A DNA stretch of 64,000 nt from Erythrobacter sp. YJ-T3-07 (GCF_015999305.1 NZ_JAEAGP010000001.1:2879001-2943000), one strand, 5' to 3'; positions 33,215-41,859 are shown, counted from the stretch's first letter. The notes: a model not told the origin generated them from the sequence alone. Numbers and translations are program-made.

Positions 33215-34567
33215 ATGCTGCTTGAAAAGATCAAGACACCTGGTTTGTCGCACCTTTCCTATTTGATCGGATCGGGCGGTCAGGCCGCCGTCATCGATCC
33301 TCGCAGGGATTGCGAGATCTATATCGAGAAGGCGCGAAACGAGGGGTTGCGGATCACCCATATTTTCGAGACCCACCGCAACGAAGACCTGGTTTCCGGT
33401 GCGCCCATCCTCGCTGAGCTGACCGGGGCGGAAGTATTTCACGGCCCCAACGCGGACGGCGAGGTGGAATACGCAAAGACCACGAGAGAAGGCGACCGCT
33501 ACGCGATCGGACAGCTCGAAATCCGCGTCCTCGAAACTCCGGGCCACACCTTCGACCACCTCGCCTATGCCATCTTCGATAGCGAGTATCCTGACAAGGC
33601 AGTCGGCGTCTTCACCGGCGACGCGCTGTTTGTCGGCGATGTTGGCCGAACCGATTTCTATCCCGATCGCAAGCGCGAAGTCGCGGGCCTCCTTTTCGAC
33701 TCGCTTCGCAAGATCTGCGATCTGGGCGACCAAGCGATCATTTATCCCGCACATGGTGCCGGTTCAGTGTGCGGATCGGGTATGGCGGACAGGGAGTTTT
33801 CGACGGTCGGTCACGAGCGCCGCAACAACCCCATGCTCCAGATCGAGGATCGCGACACGTTCATCGACCGCAAGGTCAACGAAAACCACTATCAGCCGCC
33901 CTATTTCCGGTTGATGGAACACCTCAACCTGGTGGGCGGCGACGCCGCACCGCGCGTGCTCAAGCCCCAACCGATGAGCCTTCGCGAACTGTCGTCCTGT
34001 GATGCCGACAGGGTTATCGATGTCCGCGAGCCGCTTGCCTATGCGGCGGGGCATCTGCCGGGCAGCATCAACCTGCCGGTCGGCATGATCCCGGCCTTTG
34101 CCGGATGGTTCATTGCCGAAGGCGAGAAGCTCGCGCTGGTGGCTTCGTCGCAGGGCCAGCTATCAACCGCGATGGAGCATCTGGTGAGGATTGCGCTCGA
34201 CAACATCGTCGGGGGTTATGCCGGTGTGGTTCCAGCCGCAGCCTCGGGGAAAACCATGCGCTCGATCCCGATGATCGGCACGGAGGAAGTCGAGCGCCGT
34301 TTGCAGGAAAAGCCCGGCGACTGGACCCTGCTCGACGTGCGAGATGCCGACGAGCGGCAAGCGCGGGCGATCGAAGGATCTCGCCATATCTACGTCGGCG
34401 AACTGAACGAGAAGTGGAAAAACCTCGACCCCGGCCAACGCCATACACTCCTGTGCGCAAGCGGGATGCGCGCGACTGTGGCCGCCGGCTGGCTCGATGC
34501 GCACGGGTTCGACCATCTCGATGTGTATCTGGGTTCGATGGGCGCCTGGAAGGCGGCGCATGGATAA
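33215..34567 (+). CDS. MBL-fold hydrolase with two rhodanese domains (persulfide dioxygenase-like)
   Basis: This 450-residue protein has an N-terminal metallo-beta-lactamase domain (residues ~1-230) with ETHRNEDLVSG replacing the usual THxHxDH, plus GHTFDHLAY and FTGDALFVGDVGRTDF. Two rhodanese domains follow: the first (~255-345) has DVREPLAYAAGHLPGSINLP but lacks an obvious catalytic Cys, the second (~355-450) has CASGMRATVAA with the active Cys. Proteins of this build detoxify sulfide/persulfide. The substitution of metal-site His residues in the first motif (Asn, Glu) is a known variant. A ggaga site precedes ATG. Confidence 0.85.
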   Translation: MLLEKIKTPGLSHLSYLIGSGGQAAVIDPRRDCEIYIEKARNEGLRITHIFETHRNEDLVSGAPILAELTGAEVFHGPNADGEVEYAKTTREGDRYAIGQLEIRVLETPGHTFDHLAYAIFDSEYPDKAVGVFTGDALFVGDVGRTDFYPDRKREVAGLLFDSLRKICDLGDQAIIYPAHGAGSVCGSGMADREFSTVGHERRNNPMLQIEDRDTFIDRKVNENHYQPPYFRLMEHLNLVGGDAAPRVLKPQPMSLRELSSCDADRVIDVREPLAYAAGHLPGSINLPVGMIPAFAGWFIAEGEKLALVASSQGQLSTAMEHLVRIALDNIVGGYAGVVPAAASGKTMRSIPMIGTEEVERRLQEKPGDWTLLDVRDADERQARAIEGSRHIYVGELNEKWKNLDPGQRHTLLCASGMRATVAAGWLDAHGFDHLDVYLGSMGAWKAAHG

Positions 34568-34693
34568 ATGATCGGGTAACTGTTCAACGACTTGGGAATT
34601 AGGGGATGGATCACGCCCTTCGCCAAGCAATAGATAACCGGAACATCACTTAAGGATTGGGATCGCGAGCGTTCGCGAAGTGCGAGCCGCAGA

Positions 34694-34969
34694 TCAGTTT
34701 GCGGCTTCCACGAGAAAGCCCGCCAAGCTGCGCAACGCATTGCGTTCCGCCCTGTAGGTCACCGACCGGCCCTCCTTCGTAGACGAAACCAAACCAGCGT
34801 TGCGCAGCACGGACAGGTGGACAGAAGTGTTGTTAGGCATCGTATCCGTTTGCTCGGCGACCTCACTCGAGGTGATGCCGTTCGCCGCTCGCGCTATGGC
34901 CAGGAATATCTCCAGCCGGGTTGGCTGGGCCAAGGCACTGAGTTTCGCGACGGCGTCCATCTTTTCCAT
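34694..34969 (-). CDS. ArsR-family transcriptional regulator
   Basis: Starting at ATG 34969 (or 35005) this ~91-residue winged-helix protein has LSALAQPTRLEIFLAIARA, then TSSEVAEQTDTMPNNTSVHLSVLRNAGLVSS and the wing EGRSVTYRAE. No cysteine metal site is visible, so it may sense something other than the classical metals, for example sulfide/persulfide or redox state, as in BigR/SqrR-type relatives. It lies beside the rhodanese/MBL gene with a near-perfect palindrome in its upstream region. Confidence 0.85.
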   Translation of the reverse strand: MEKMDAVAKLSALAQPTRLEIFLAIARAANGITSSEVAEQTDTMPNNTSVHLSVLRNAGLVSSTKEGRSVTYRAERNALRSLAGFLVEAAN

Positions 34970-35013
34970 TCTCCTGCAGATAGCGTCAGCAATCCCTACC
35001 GACAAGTTAATTC

Positions 35014-35039
35014 AATACTTCATTACTTATTGAAGTATT
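35014..35039. promoter_or_regulatory. Inverted repeat operator for ArsR-type regulator
   Basis: AATACTTCA (35014-35022) and TGAAGTATT (35031-35039) form a perfect 9-base inverted repeat with an 8-base spacer. It sits 45 bases upstream of the arsR start and 70 bases upstream of the divergent gene at 35109. ATA-TTCA-type dyads are typical ArsR operators. Confidence 0.65.
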
Positions 35040-35108
35040 TTCTGTTCATGCTATGTGCTGCGTCACGAGGCGCTGGTAGGTCCGGCGCGGAACGTGGGGA
35101 GCGGTGCG

Positions 35109-35486
35109 ATGAGCGATACCGCGGATTACGAGTTCGACCCTTATTTCGAGCGGGCTCCGGAGGACTGGGCGCTCGACCCGCTCGAGGACGAGAGTGGCGG
35201 CATGTTGGCTATTCGGCGCGTCGCGCTCGTCCGGATCGCATGCGTGGCTGCAGAGACCGGGGCGAGAATGCAGCGGGACGGCTTGGCGGAGGATCCCGTC
35301 GACTGGATGGTCTCGCCGCTCGAGCTATTCGAAGGCCGCCCGCCGATCGAAGCCTGCATGGAGCGCAGTGCGTGCTCAAAGGCGATCCTCCTTCACGGCC
35401 TGGGCCTTGGCCTCGACGCCGATCCAACGGTCATCAATCAATTGCTTTTCGACCATTCGCCATCCTCGGAGACCGGACGTGGTTGA
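35109..35486 (+). CDS. Uncharacterised acidic protein upstream of exonuclease
   Basis: From ATG 35109 the product has 125 residues; an earlier ATG at 35055 is in frame but has no ribosome site. The acidic N-terminus (DTADYEFDPYFERAPEDW) is followed by helices with DWMVSPLELFEGRPPIEAC, reminiscent of the short motifs near the end of Xre/MbcA-type proteins, and ILLHGLGLGLDADPTVI. I do not recognise a family. It overlaps the exonuclease gene by 8 bases. Confidence 0.55.
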   Translation: MSDTADYEFDPYFERAPEDWALDPLEDESGGMLAIRRVALVRIACVAAETGARMQRDGLAEDPVDWMVSPLELFEGRPPIEACMERSACSKAILLHGLGLGLDADPTVINQLLFDHSPSSETGRG

Positions 35487-36351
35487 ACCGGCGCAGTCCG
35501 ACATCCGGCAGCTCCGCCGTGTCGATCTTCACGTAGGTGAAACAGGCTTCGGGGATCCGGACGATCCCCAACGTGTCGCGGCCGTTTTGGATGTGGAGAC
35601 CACCGGGCTCGATCCCGAAAGCGACAGGGTCATCGAACTGGCAGTGCGACGTTTCAGGTATGATCCCGGCGGGAACATCACCGAGATCGGCCGGGCGTGG
35701 TGCTGGCGCGAGGATCCCGGCGTTCCGCTGCCGGAAGATGTGATCCGGATCACCGGCATCACGGATCAGGACCTCATTGGACGGCGAATAGACGACCGGA
35801 TCGCGACCGATATCATTTCGTCCGCCGATGTCGTCATCGCCCACAACGCGGCGTTCGATCGTCCCATGGTGGAGAAGCGCCTTACTGACCTGCCGATCAA
35901 GCAGTGGGCTTGCTCCTGCGTGGAGATCGACTGGGCCGCCGCTGGCTTTGAAGGCAGGTCGCTCGGCTGGCTCTGCGCGCAGGCAGGATGGTTCTATGAT
36001 GCGCACCGAGCGCAGGGGGATGTCGACGCGCTCATCCAGCTTCTGCGGCACGAGCGGACCGACGGTCGTCCGCTGCTCTACGAGCTCGATGGCAGCTCTT
36101 CGTGCGATAGTTTCGTTATCGAAGCGGTCGGCTCGGCCTTCTCGACCAAGGATGCTCTGCGGATGCGCGGCTACCGCTGGGATCCGAAGGCGCAGGTCTG
36201 GTGGCGTGAGGTCATGGAGTTTCGCGTTCTCGAGGAACAGGCGTGGTTGGCCAGCGAGGTCTACGCGAACGGAAAGGGCGCACGAGCCCTTGGCCCCAGG
36301 ATGACGCGCCGAGACGCATACAGCCGCTATCGCCTCGATACTCCGGATTGA
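35479..36351 (+). CDS. DEDDh 3'-5' exonuclease (DnaQ-like)
   Basis: GTG 35479 is the likely start; the upstream frame runs inside the previous gene. The product has about 290 residues. Exo I: VLDVETTGLDPESD; Exo II: VVIAHNAAFDRPMV; Exo III: FYDAHRAQGDVDAL with the His of the DEDDh class. The last ~80 residues (DALRMRGYRWDPKAQVWWREV) resemble the C-terminal extension of plasmid and ICE exonucleases. It degrades or proofreads 3' DNA ends, probably for the mobile element. Overlaps the small gene before it. Confidence 0.85.
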   Translation: MVEPAQSDIRQLRRVDLHVGETGFGDPDDPQRVAAVLDVETTGLDPESDRVIELAVRRFRYDPGGNITEIGRAWCWREDPGVPLPEDVIRITGITDQDLIGRRIDDRIATDIISSADVVIAHNAAFDRPMVEKRLTDLPIKQWACSCVEIDWAAAGFEGRSLGWLCAQAGWFYDAHRAQGDVDALIQLLRHERTDGRPLLYELDGSSSCDSFVIEAVGSAFSTKDALRMRGYRWDPKAQVWWREVMEFRVLEEQAWLASEVYANGKGARALGPRMTRRDAYSRYRLDTPD

Positions 36352-36387
36352 TCGATGCCCAGAAAAACCAGCTCTGGAGGACCGAAC

Positions 36388-37122
36388 ATGGCAAGGAAGC
36401 TGACCCAGCGGAAGACTGCCGGCAAGCAGGTCACGAAAGCGACGCTGCCGGACGGCCTGTTGAACGCCGCACCGGTTCCCTACCAGGTGGCGGACACCAG
36501 CATCACGGCCCTGCAGGTGTATCACAATCCCGATCGCCGACCGTCGGGCGACGGTCCCTGGAACAACGAGGCGGACAAGGTGTCCTGGATCGACAACGAG
36601 ACCGGCTTCGGCTGCATCATGCTTCGCCAGAAGAACGGGACGATCTCTGGCTATGTGGGGGTGAGCCCCGAGCATCCGCTCTTCGGCTATGAGGCGGACG
36701 CTGTGCCGGTCGGTGTTTCCAACACGGTTCACGGCGGCGTGACCTACGGCAAGGCCTGCGAGGTCAACCGGTTCGAACGGCGCGCCTACGGCAAGCCGCG
36801 TCAGGAGCGCTACACCGTGTGCCACACGACATTGGTCAGGACGGTCCAGGACTATCGCACGGTGCAGACCACCGAGGACGAGTTCCATAATGATCTGTGG
36901 TGGCTGGGTTTCGATACCGATCATCCGGGCGACCTCGTTCCGGGCGGTCGATACGGCGAAGGTCGCAAGGGTGACGTCTATCGCGATCAGTCCTTCGTCT
37001 ACGAGAACTGCATCGAACTGGCGCGCAAGTTGAAATCGCTGACCGAGAAGGGTTCGGCCATGGATACGCCGACCCGCGAGCCACTCGGCCTTCCGGCGCC
37101 CGCCGAGCATAAGGGTGAGTGA
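36388..37122 (+). CDS. Conserved hypothetical protein of mobile elements
   Basis: From ATG 36388 the product has 244 residues; the frame is open from 36355. The N-terminus is basic (KLTQRKTAGKQVTKA). The central part is rich in Trp, Gly and Tyr (GPWNNEADKVSWIDNETG, then GYVGVSPEHPLFGYE). No enzyme motif is visible. It is 36 bases after the exonuclease gene and overlaps the following gene by 4 bases, so the trio is probably one operon. A phage- or plasmid-borne housekeeping role is only a guess. Confidence 0.55.
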   Translation: MARKLTQRKTAGKQVTKATLPDGLLNAAPVPYQVADTSITALQVYHNPDRRPSGDGPWNNEADKVSWIDNETGFGCIMLRQKNGTISGYVGVSPEHPLFGYEADAVPVGVSNTVHGGVTYGKACEVNRFERRAYGKPRQERYTVCHTTLVRTVQDYRTVQTTEDEFHNDLWWLGFDTDHPGDLVPGGRYGEGRKGDVYRDQSFVYENCIELARKLKSLTEKGSAMDTPTREPLGLPAPAEHKGE

Positions 37123-37973
37123 TGGTCAGCTCGTTTCACCCTTTCGGTGCCGGTAAGGAACGCTACGGCGATGATCGGCATCCCGATCTACCCTGGGGAT
37201 ACTGGATGGTTTCGAGCGGATCGGTGCCGGGAGAACCGCCGTTGGTCGATGAGGACGGCCGTGAGTGGGGATCGGTGCGCGAGGCATTCTGGATCGATCG
37301 CCTCGGTCTGCCCGCCATCCATTCCGGGTGGATGAACGGGATCATGGAATTCATGGCGAGCTACCTCGCAATTGCCGACGGTCGCTTCGTTCCGCCGGAG
37401 GAGCGTGTCCGGGACATTTTCCTAGGTGATGGTCACCTCGATCAGTTCTTCAGAGCCTACCTGCTGGCTGCTGGGCTGGTGAACGACACGGACGGAAGGC
37501 CGACGCCTGAAGGGCGCTCTGTGCTGCTGATGCTCATTGCTACGCGAACGCGAGAGGATGCCGCGGAGGATGTAGGCCTCGACTGGATCTTGGCGAACCG
37601 GTCGGTGGCGAGTCATTCCGAGCGCAAGGCTGCTGCTGAGGAGATTGAACGGCGGGAGCGCGTCGCTGCGCGCATGGCGCACCGCTTCTCTACCGATTCG
37701 ATAGGCAATGATCCGGTGGTGAAGCTGATCGGCTTGCGGATCACCCGCGAGATCCCTGTGCGCAGCACACTGTGGACGATGACCTGGCCCGATGGCGACC
37801 GTCGCGCGCGCGACCGCTTCTACCTCTGGCTGCTCGAGCGCATCGATCGCTGGGATGAATGGAGCGAGATGGTCAGCCGTGATGGCGCTCGCGCCCTGAC
37901 CGAGCATTTCATGAAGCTCGCATTTTGCGATCGATTCGTCGCCGAGGGATTTGCTGGCTTCGATGGACTTTGA
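37119..37973 (+). CDS. Uncharacterised protein, end of the exonuclease operon
   Basis: This 284-residue protein (or 283 from the second Met) has no family that I recognise. The middle (residues ~125-195) is helical and charged (THREDAAEDVG-type segments), and the C-terminal 70 residues are rich in Arg and Trp (SLWTMTWPDGDRRARDRFYLWLLERIDRWDEW is the longest aromatic stretch, 31 residues, so only its ends are relevant here). The ATGA overlap couples it to the previous gene. It is followed by a ~280-base intergenic region. Confidence 0.5.
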   Translation: MMVSSFHPFGAGKERYGDDRHPDLPWGYWMVSSGSVPGEPPLVDEDGREWGSVREAFWIDRLGLPAIHSGWMNGIMEFMASYLAIADGRFVPPEERVRDIFLGDGHLDQFFRAYLLAAGLVNDTDGRPTPEGRSVLLMLIATRTREDAAEDVGLDWILANRSVASHSERKAAAEEIERRERVAARMAHRFSTDSIGNDPVVKLIGLRITREIPVRSTLWTMTWPDGDRRARDRFYLWLLERIDRWDEWSEMVSRDGARALTEHFMKLAFCDRFVAEGFAGFDGL

Positions 37974-38070
37974 AGAGTGATCCAATTCGAGGCGTCGTCC
38001 GAGGTGCTCAGGGAAGCTCACTGCGGAGACATTGGGGCGGATCTCAGCGATGTGCCTGTAAGCAATAAAA

Positions 38071-38092
38071 AACCCGGCGATCACTCGCCGGG
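38071..38092 (-). terminator. Rho-independent terminator of the KGGVGR-ATPase operon
   Basis: An 8-base GC stem (cccggcga / tcgccggg, 38073-38080 and 38085-38092) with a 4-base loop is followed on the minus strand by a run of six T. It lies about 165 bases after the ATPase stop at 38256. The rest of 37974-38255 shows no gene. Confidence 0.7.
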
Positions 38093-38255
38093 CCTTATGA
38101 CCTTAAGGTCGATTGCAGATCAGATGTCTGTTCCGGAATCATGAACCATCTTGGTATCTCCTACAGGTTCTAGATAGCATCAACTTGTTTAAGCGATGGT
38201 GAACATTTTCGTTCCTTGTTTGCCGCCCTATCCCACTCTCATAGCTCTTGCAACG

Positions 38256-40112
38256 CTATATAGCCCCCTTGCGAACTTCATCAAGGAAAGGTGGCTTCAG
38301 GGCTTCTCCGGCAGCCATGAGCGCACACATCTCCTCGACATCTGCACGGAACTCCTCGGCCTCTTTGCGCAGGAAGGTCCAGCAACTGAAGTTCAGTTGG
38401 CCCGGGACGACCCGCTCAATCGCGCTGTCCAGTTCCTTCAGGGCCAGATCTTTCTGGCCTACGATAGCATATGCCAAGGCGGTGCATTGATGCACATTGG
38501 GATCGCCGACCTCCATGCGAGGCAGGGCGTCGGCTAGACTTTCGAACATGTGCTTGGGCGGCTGGCCCGTTTTGCCCCAATATGCGATGGCTCGATTAAA
38601 TTCGACCGCTTCGGTGCCCTGAAACTCCCTGTCGCTGGTGAGAGTGAGGGCCTCGTCGAAACGGCCCGAGCCGATCAGCGCCAGCACGGCCGTCATGATG
38701 ACGTCTTCTGCCTGTTCGGGTTTTATCTCGAGGTCATCCAGTGGCTCGATCAATGTATCAGCCACGAGATCGAGGTGTTGCCGGTCCTGCATCAGCAATG
38801 GCGCCAGCTCTAACTTGGCCCTCATCTTCACGCCTTGCTGCTGAAAGATGTCGAGTGCGACTTGGACGGGATTTTCTGCGGCACTTCTGAGCATCCGGGC
38901 TGCGGGGCGGAATTCGAACGTGCTTCCCTCGGGCGATGTCAGCACCTCCTTCAGATCGCTGAGTGCTTCGTCTTTCTTGCCGAGATGCATTCGGACTATG
39001 GCTCGCACGGTCCGCGCCGCCACGGTCTCGTAACCAGCGCCAATTGCATCGCTGAGACTGGATTCCTGGCTCTCGTAGTCCTTCGCTTCCGAAAATACCT
39101 CGGCGGCAAGGAACGCCAGCCTCCCGTCGTCAGAATGGGTGGCGGCAATTTCGCTCGCGAGGTCTTTTACATCCGTCGCTGTCTTAGCTTTCTTCTCTTT
39201 GCGAGCAGTCCTGAAGACTTCCGGCAGCCGCTTGAGAGTGAACTTAGCCCCCTCTCTATCAGTGATGTTCTGACCGATGATGGCCGACATCAGATAGCGG
39301 TATTCACTGGACAGCCGGGAGTTCTCTCTTGCCTCGACGATCAGCGGTAGATCAAGGAGGTTCAAGTTGACCCAATGGCTGATGGTCACCACCGGCGGCT
39401 CCAGCCGGTCTTTCTGCCCGTAATCTAGAACCTTTGCGGCCTGGTCCAGAGCGGCTTCCAGAATGTGGTTCTCGTCGAAGAGATCGGGGATGTTCGATGG
39501 GCAGAAGATCAGATCGATTTCTCGGCCACTCCGCTTGCGTTCTGTGCGGATAAGGTCGACGATTGGCACGAGGCCGTCGGTGTTTTGTCGTGTCGGCATG
39601 AACAGGATCGCGACAGCGTCAGGCAGCTGTCTCGTGCAGATGCCACCGATGTCCGTGTTCCCGGTCCTGCTGTCGATCAGGACGTAGTCGAATCCTTGGC
39701 CGTCGAACTCCTCCCACTGCACCTTCATGTCATCGAGCAGTTCTGCTCCCTCGCGCTCCGCGTAGAGATAGCCCCAATCGATCTTGGCGAATTGTTCGGC
39801 ATATTCGGGGCGAGTGTTGTCACCCGCGGGAAGCACCCAGATGTCGCGCCCGTTGTCCAACTGGCACGGGACGATGTAATCAGCGACTTCCGGAACCTCG
39901 TTCGTGTCGAGGTAATGGCAGACGTAGTCGACTATGCCGGGCTTTCCTGCAGCCGCGGTCAGTGATCCATAGCTGGGAACGCCCGGAGCCTCGAGATCGA
40001 AGTCGACCACGAGCACCCGGCGCCCGATTTCGGCGAGCAGAGCCGCGACGTTGGCAAGCGCCATCGTTCGACCGACACCGCCCTTATAGGAATAGAATGT
40101 AGTAACGAACAT
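38256..40112 (-). CDS. KGGVGR-motif ParA/MinD-like ATPase with TPR-like C-terminus
   Basis: This 618-residue protein starts MFVTTFYSYKGGVGRTMALAN: a deviant Walker A motif in which KGGxGK is KGGVGR (Arg15), a known variant class. VLVVDFDLEAPGVPS and DYVLIDSRTGNTDIGG give the Walker A' and B regions. The C-terminal ~330 residues are helical repeats (DALSDLKEVLTSPEG and ALKELDSAIERV) suggesting TPRs. It overlaps the HTH gene by one base (TGATG). The R substitution and repeat tail fit signalling ATPases seen near defence genes better than plasmid partition. Confidence 0.8.
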   Translation of the reverse strand: MFVTTFYSYKGGVGRTMALANVAALLAEIGRRVLVVDFDLEAPGVPSYGSLTAAAGKPGIVDYVCHYLDTNEVPEVADYIVPCQLDNGRDIWVLPAGDNTRPEYAEQFAKIDWGYLYAEREGAELLDDMKVQWEEFDGQGFDYVLIDSRTGNTDIGGICTRQLPDAVAILFMPTRQNTDGLVPIVDLIRTERKRSGREIDLIFCPSNIPDLFDENHILEAALDQAAKVLDYGQKDRLEPPVVTISHWVNLNLLDLPLIVEARENSRLSSEYRYLMSAIIGQNITDREGAKFTLKRLPEVFRTARKEKKAKTATDVKDLASEIAATHSDDGRLAFLAAEVFSEAKDYESQESSLSDAIGAGYETVAARTVRAIVRMHLGKKDEALSDLKEVLTSPEGSTFEFRPAARMLRSAAENPVQVALDIFQQQGVKMRAKLELAPLLMQDRQHLDLVADTLIEPLDDLEIKPEQAEDVIMTAVLALIGSGRFDEALTLTSDREFQGTEAVEFNRAIAYWGKTGQPPKHMFESLADALPRMEVGDPNVHQCTALAYAIVGQKDLALKELDSAIERVVPGQLNFSCWTFLRKEAEEFRADVEEMCALMAAGEALKPPFLDEVRKGAI

Positions 40113-40789
40113 CAGTGCATTGTCATTTCTGGCCGGAGGTCGAACGGTTTGTGTGGGCGTGAGGGACCGCGGAATTTCGGTTTGCGCCTTTCCCCCTGCG
40201 GTTTACCGGCCCTTTCGCGGGCATAATCCTCGTATCGGGTGAATGGCCTTGCCGACACTGCGGTGGCCGCTGTCTCCCTCCCCTCCATTTTTCCGGTCTG
40301 AATTGGGATGGCCACAGGACTTCCCTGAAGTTCGAAGTTCAGCCTCTGAATGCATTCAGCCTGTTCGATAGCCTCAGGCGCGAGCTTGCCGCGGTCGGCT
40401 AACCAACGTGCGACTTCTTCCCAAGACCAGAGGGGCCGCGAGCTCGTGATGCCCGCGACCGGGAGTGGGAAGTTGCCCCCCCTTCCGCCGGTGGTGTAGA
40501 GCGACACGGCCTGCCGCGTGATGCCGGCACGCTCCGCGATGTCGCTGCTGCTCACAAGGGGATCAGGCTCGATCCGCAGGACCTTCGCCCCGGCGCTCCG
40601 GATGTCGTCACAGGCACTTCTTGCTGCACTTTCGAAATCCTCTGCCTCCCGATCGAAGAACAGGATGAAGACACCTCGCTGAAGCGAAACAGTCGCATCA
40701 TCACAGCCGGCTTCATAGAAAGCGTATTCCCATTCATCGGTGTCGAGCGGCAGCCCGGTCGCCGCGATGGTGAATTCGAAGCTCTTCAT
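40112..40789 (-). CDS. HTH DNA-binding protein of the ATPase operon
   Basis: From ATG 40789 the product has 225 residues (235 from 40819). The N-terminal ~75 residues form a small alpha/beta domain, followed by a MerR/excisionase-like HTH (SSSDIAERAGITRQAVSLYTTG with a glycine-rich turn and PLWSWEEVARWLADRG). The C-terminal tail is basic and Pro-rich. It overlaps both neighbours, so it is a middle gene of the three-gene operon and could act as its regulator or as part of the system. Confidence 0.65.
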   Translation of the reverse strand: MKSFEFTIAATGLPLDTDEWEYAFYEAGCDDATVSLQRGVFILFFDREAEDFESAARSACDDIRSAGAKVLRIEPDPLVSSSDIAERAGITRQAVSLYTTGGRGGNFPLPVAGITSSRPLWSWEEVARWLADRGKLAPEAIEQAECIQRLNFELQGSPVAIPIQTGKMEGRETAATAVSARPFTRYEDYARERAGKPQGERRKPKFRGPSRPHKPFDLRPEMTMH

Positions 40790-41040
40790 GTCTTTTCCTT
40801 TCGAGTGGTGGTCACACACTCACAGATCCTCAACGCTCTGCGCAGGTTCTTCGCATGGTTCTGCCCGCTTTTCGGGGTAGAATAGACCGAGACGGAACAG
40901 GCACCCCTCCGGTTCGCCGGACACTTTGCCCGGCCCCAGATGTGCGCTCGTGCACCGCTCTTTTCGACACTCCATCCGGCATTTTCGAAATCCCGCAATG
41001 CATCTTCGATGTCCTTATCTGGGTGTGTCGGTCGCGCCAT
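40786..41040 (-). CDS. Small HicA-like protein of the ATPase operon
   Basis: From ATG 41040 the product has 84 residues; the frame is open to 41121 but that stretch contains the operators. The fold reading is HicA-like: DIEDALRDFENAGWSVEKSG followed by AHIWGRAKCP and SVYSTPKSGQNHAKNLRRALRIC, with the His of the RNA-binding motif. No HicB antitoxin is next to it; the downstream gene is an HTH protein instead. Four-base overlap with that gene (ATGA). Confidence 0.55.
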   Translation of the reverse strand: MARPTHPDKDIEDALRDFENAGWSVEKSGARAHIWGRAKCPANRRGACSVSVYSTPKSGQNHAKNLRRALRICECVTTTRKEKT

Positions 41041-41060
41041 CTGGCCGCGATATGGGCCGC

Positions 41061-41129
41061 GTTGACATGAGTCAACCGCCAGAGGGTGCGTAACGAGCAA
41101 AAGATAAGAAAGCGTTGACATATGTCAAC
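41061..41129. promoter_or_regulatory. Two identical-type palindromes between the ATPase operon and CBASS
   Basis: GTTGACATGAGTCAAC (41061-41076) and GTTGACATATGTCAAC (41114-41129) are near-perfect palindromes 53 bases apart, centre to centre, in the divergent promoter region. Each contains TTGACA; on the minus strand the right copy is followed after 16 bases by TATCTT, a good promoter for the ATPase operon. On the plus strand the right copy is followed after 17 bases by TAGATC. The right palindrome covers the presumed cap15 start (ATG 41122). A single repressor could thus control both operons. Confidence 0.6.
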
Positions 41130-41859
41130 ACCTTCACTAGATCAGTCGTGCTTCGACCGGAAGCGCGATGGAGATTGTGATGAGGGACATGGCTACAGCA
41201 TTCTGCCTGGAACGGTGCGCGTTGTGATCCACGATCACGAATATGCGCTGCTCGGCGGTATAAACCGGGCGAAGGTGGGCCGGTATCTGAGTGTCGCGGC
41301 AGCCGCGATCTCCGCGCTTGTGATGCTTTGCGTCTTGGCGTTGTGGGATGTGGCAAAAGCGCTTGGCTTGCCGCCGAACATTCCGCCTGCGGTCCTTTCG
41401 CTGATCGGCGCCGGTTCGATATTCACCGTGCTGTATTGGTTCCTTGACCGGCATGCCTGGAAATGGGCACCGGTCGGCGGCTGGCTCAAGGCGCCCGACC
41501 TCAGCGGCGAATGGGACTGTCAGGGCACAACGCTGGCTCCTGACGGTTCGGTGGCGTTCAAGTGGTCCGGAACGGTCAAGATCGTGCAGAGCTGGGACAA
41601 GATCCGCGTGCGGCTGACCACCTCGACATCCGGATCCAACAGCCTGGCCGCAGCACTCGTGTGTGACGAGGCAGATGGGTTTCGCCTTCTCTACAACTAC
41701 CGGAACGATCCGCGGGTGGGAAAGCCCGAATTGCAGACCCACCGGGGATTCGCCGAACTCGTCTTTTCCCCTGACCGCTCAACGGCGGAGGGAGAATATT
41801 TCAACGGCCATGGCCGCTTTACTTTCGGAACAATGAAGCTCGTGAAGGGAGTTGCCTGA
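41122..41859 (+). CDS. cap15: Cap15 CBASS effector (two-TM, beta-barrel)
   Basis: This 245-residue protein has two membrane segments (residues ~57-75 and ~86-107) followed by a lipocalin-like beta-barrel (APDLSGEWDCQGTT, then FKWSGTVKIVQSWDKIRVRL). This build, with two TM and a SAVED-free beta-barrel ligand-binding domain, is that of Cap15, which binds a cyclic dinucleotide and disrupts the inner membrane. Its stop overlaps the start of the CD-NTase gene by one base. The start at 41122 lies inside a palindrome, which is odd but no other start exists in frame. Confidence 0.75.
   Translation: MSTPSLDQSCFDRKRDGDCDEGHGYSILPGTVRVVIHDHEYALLGGINRAKVGRYLSVAAAAISALVMLCVLALWDVAKALGLPPNIPPAVLSLIGAGSIFTVLYWFLDRHAWKWAPVGGWLKAPDLSGEWDCQGTTLAPDGSVAFKWSGTVKIVQSWDKIRVRLTTSTSGSNSLAAALVCDEADGFRLLYNYRNDPRVGKPELQTHRGFAELVFSPDRSTAEGEYFNGHGRFTFGTMKLVKGVA

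Noticed and set aside
38256..40112. Plasmid partition ParA
   Set aside because: Deviant KGGVGR motif, long TPR-like tail, no ParB or parS-like repeats nearby.
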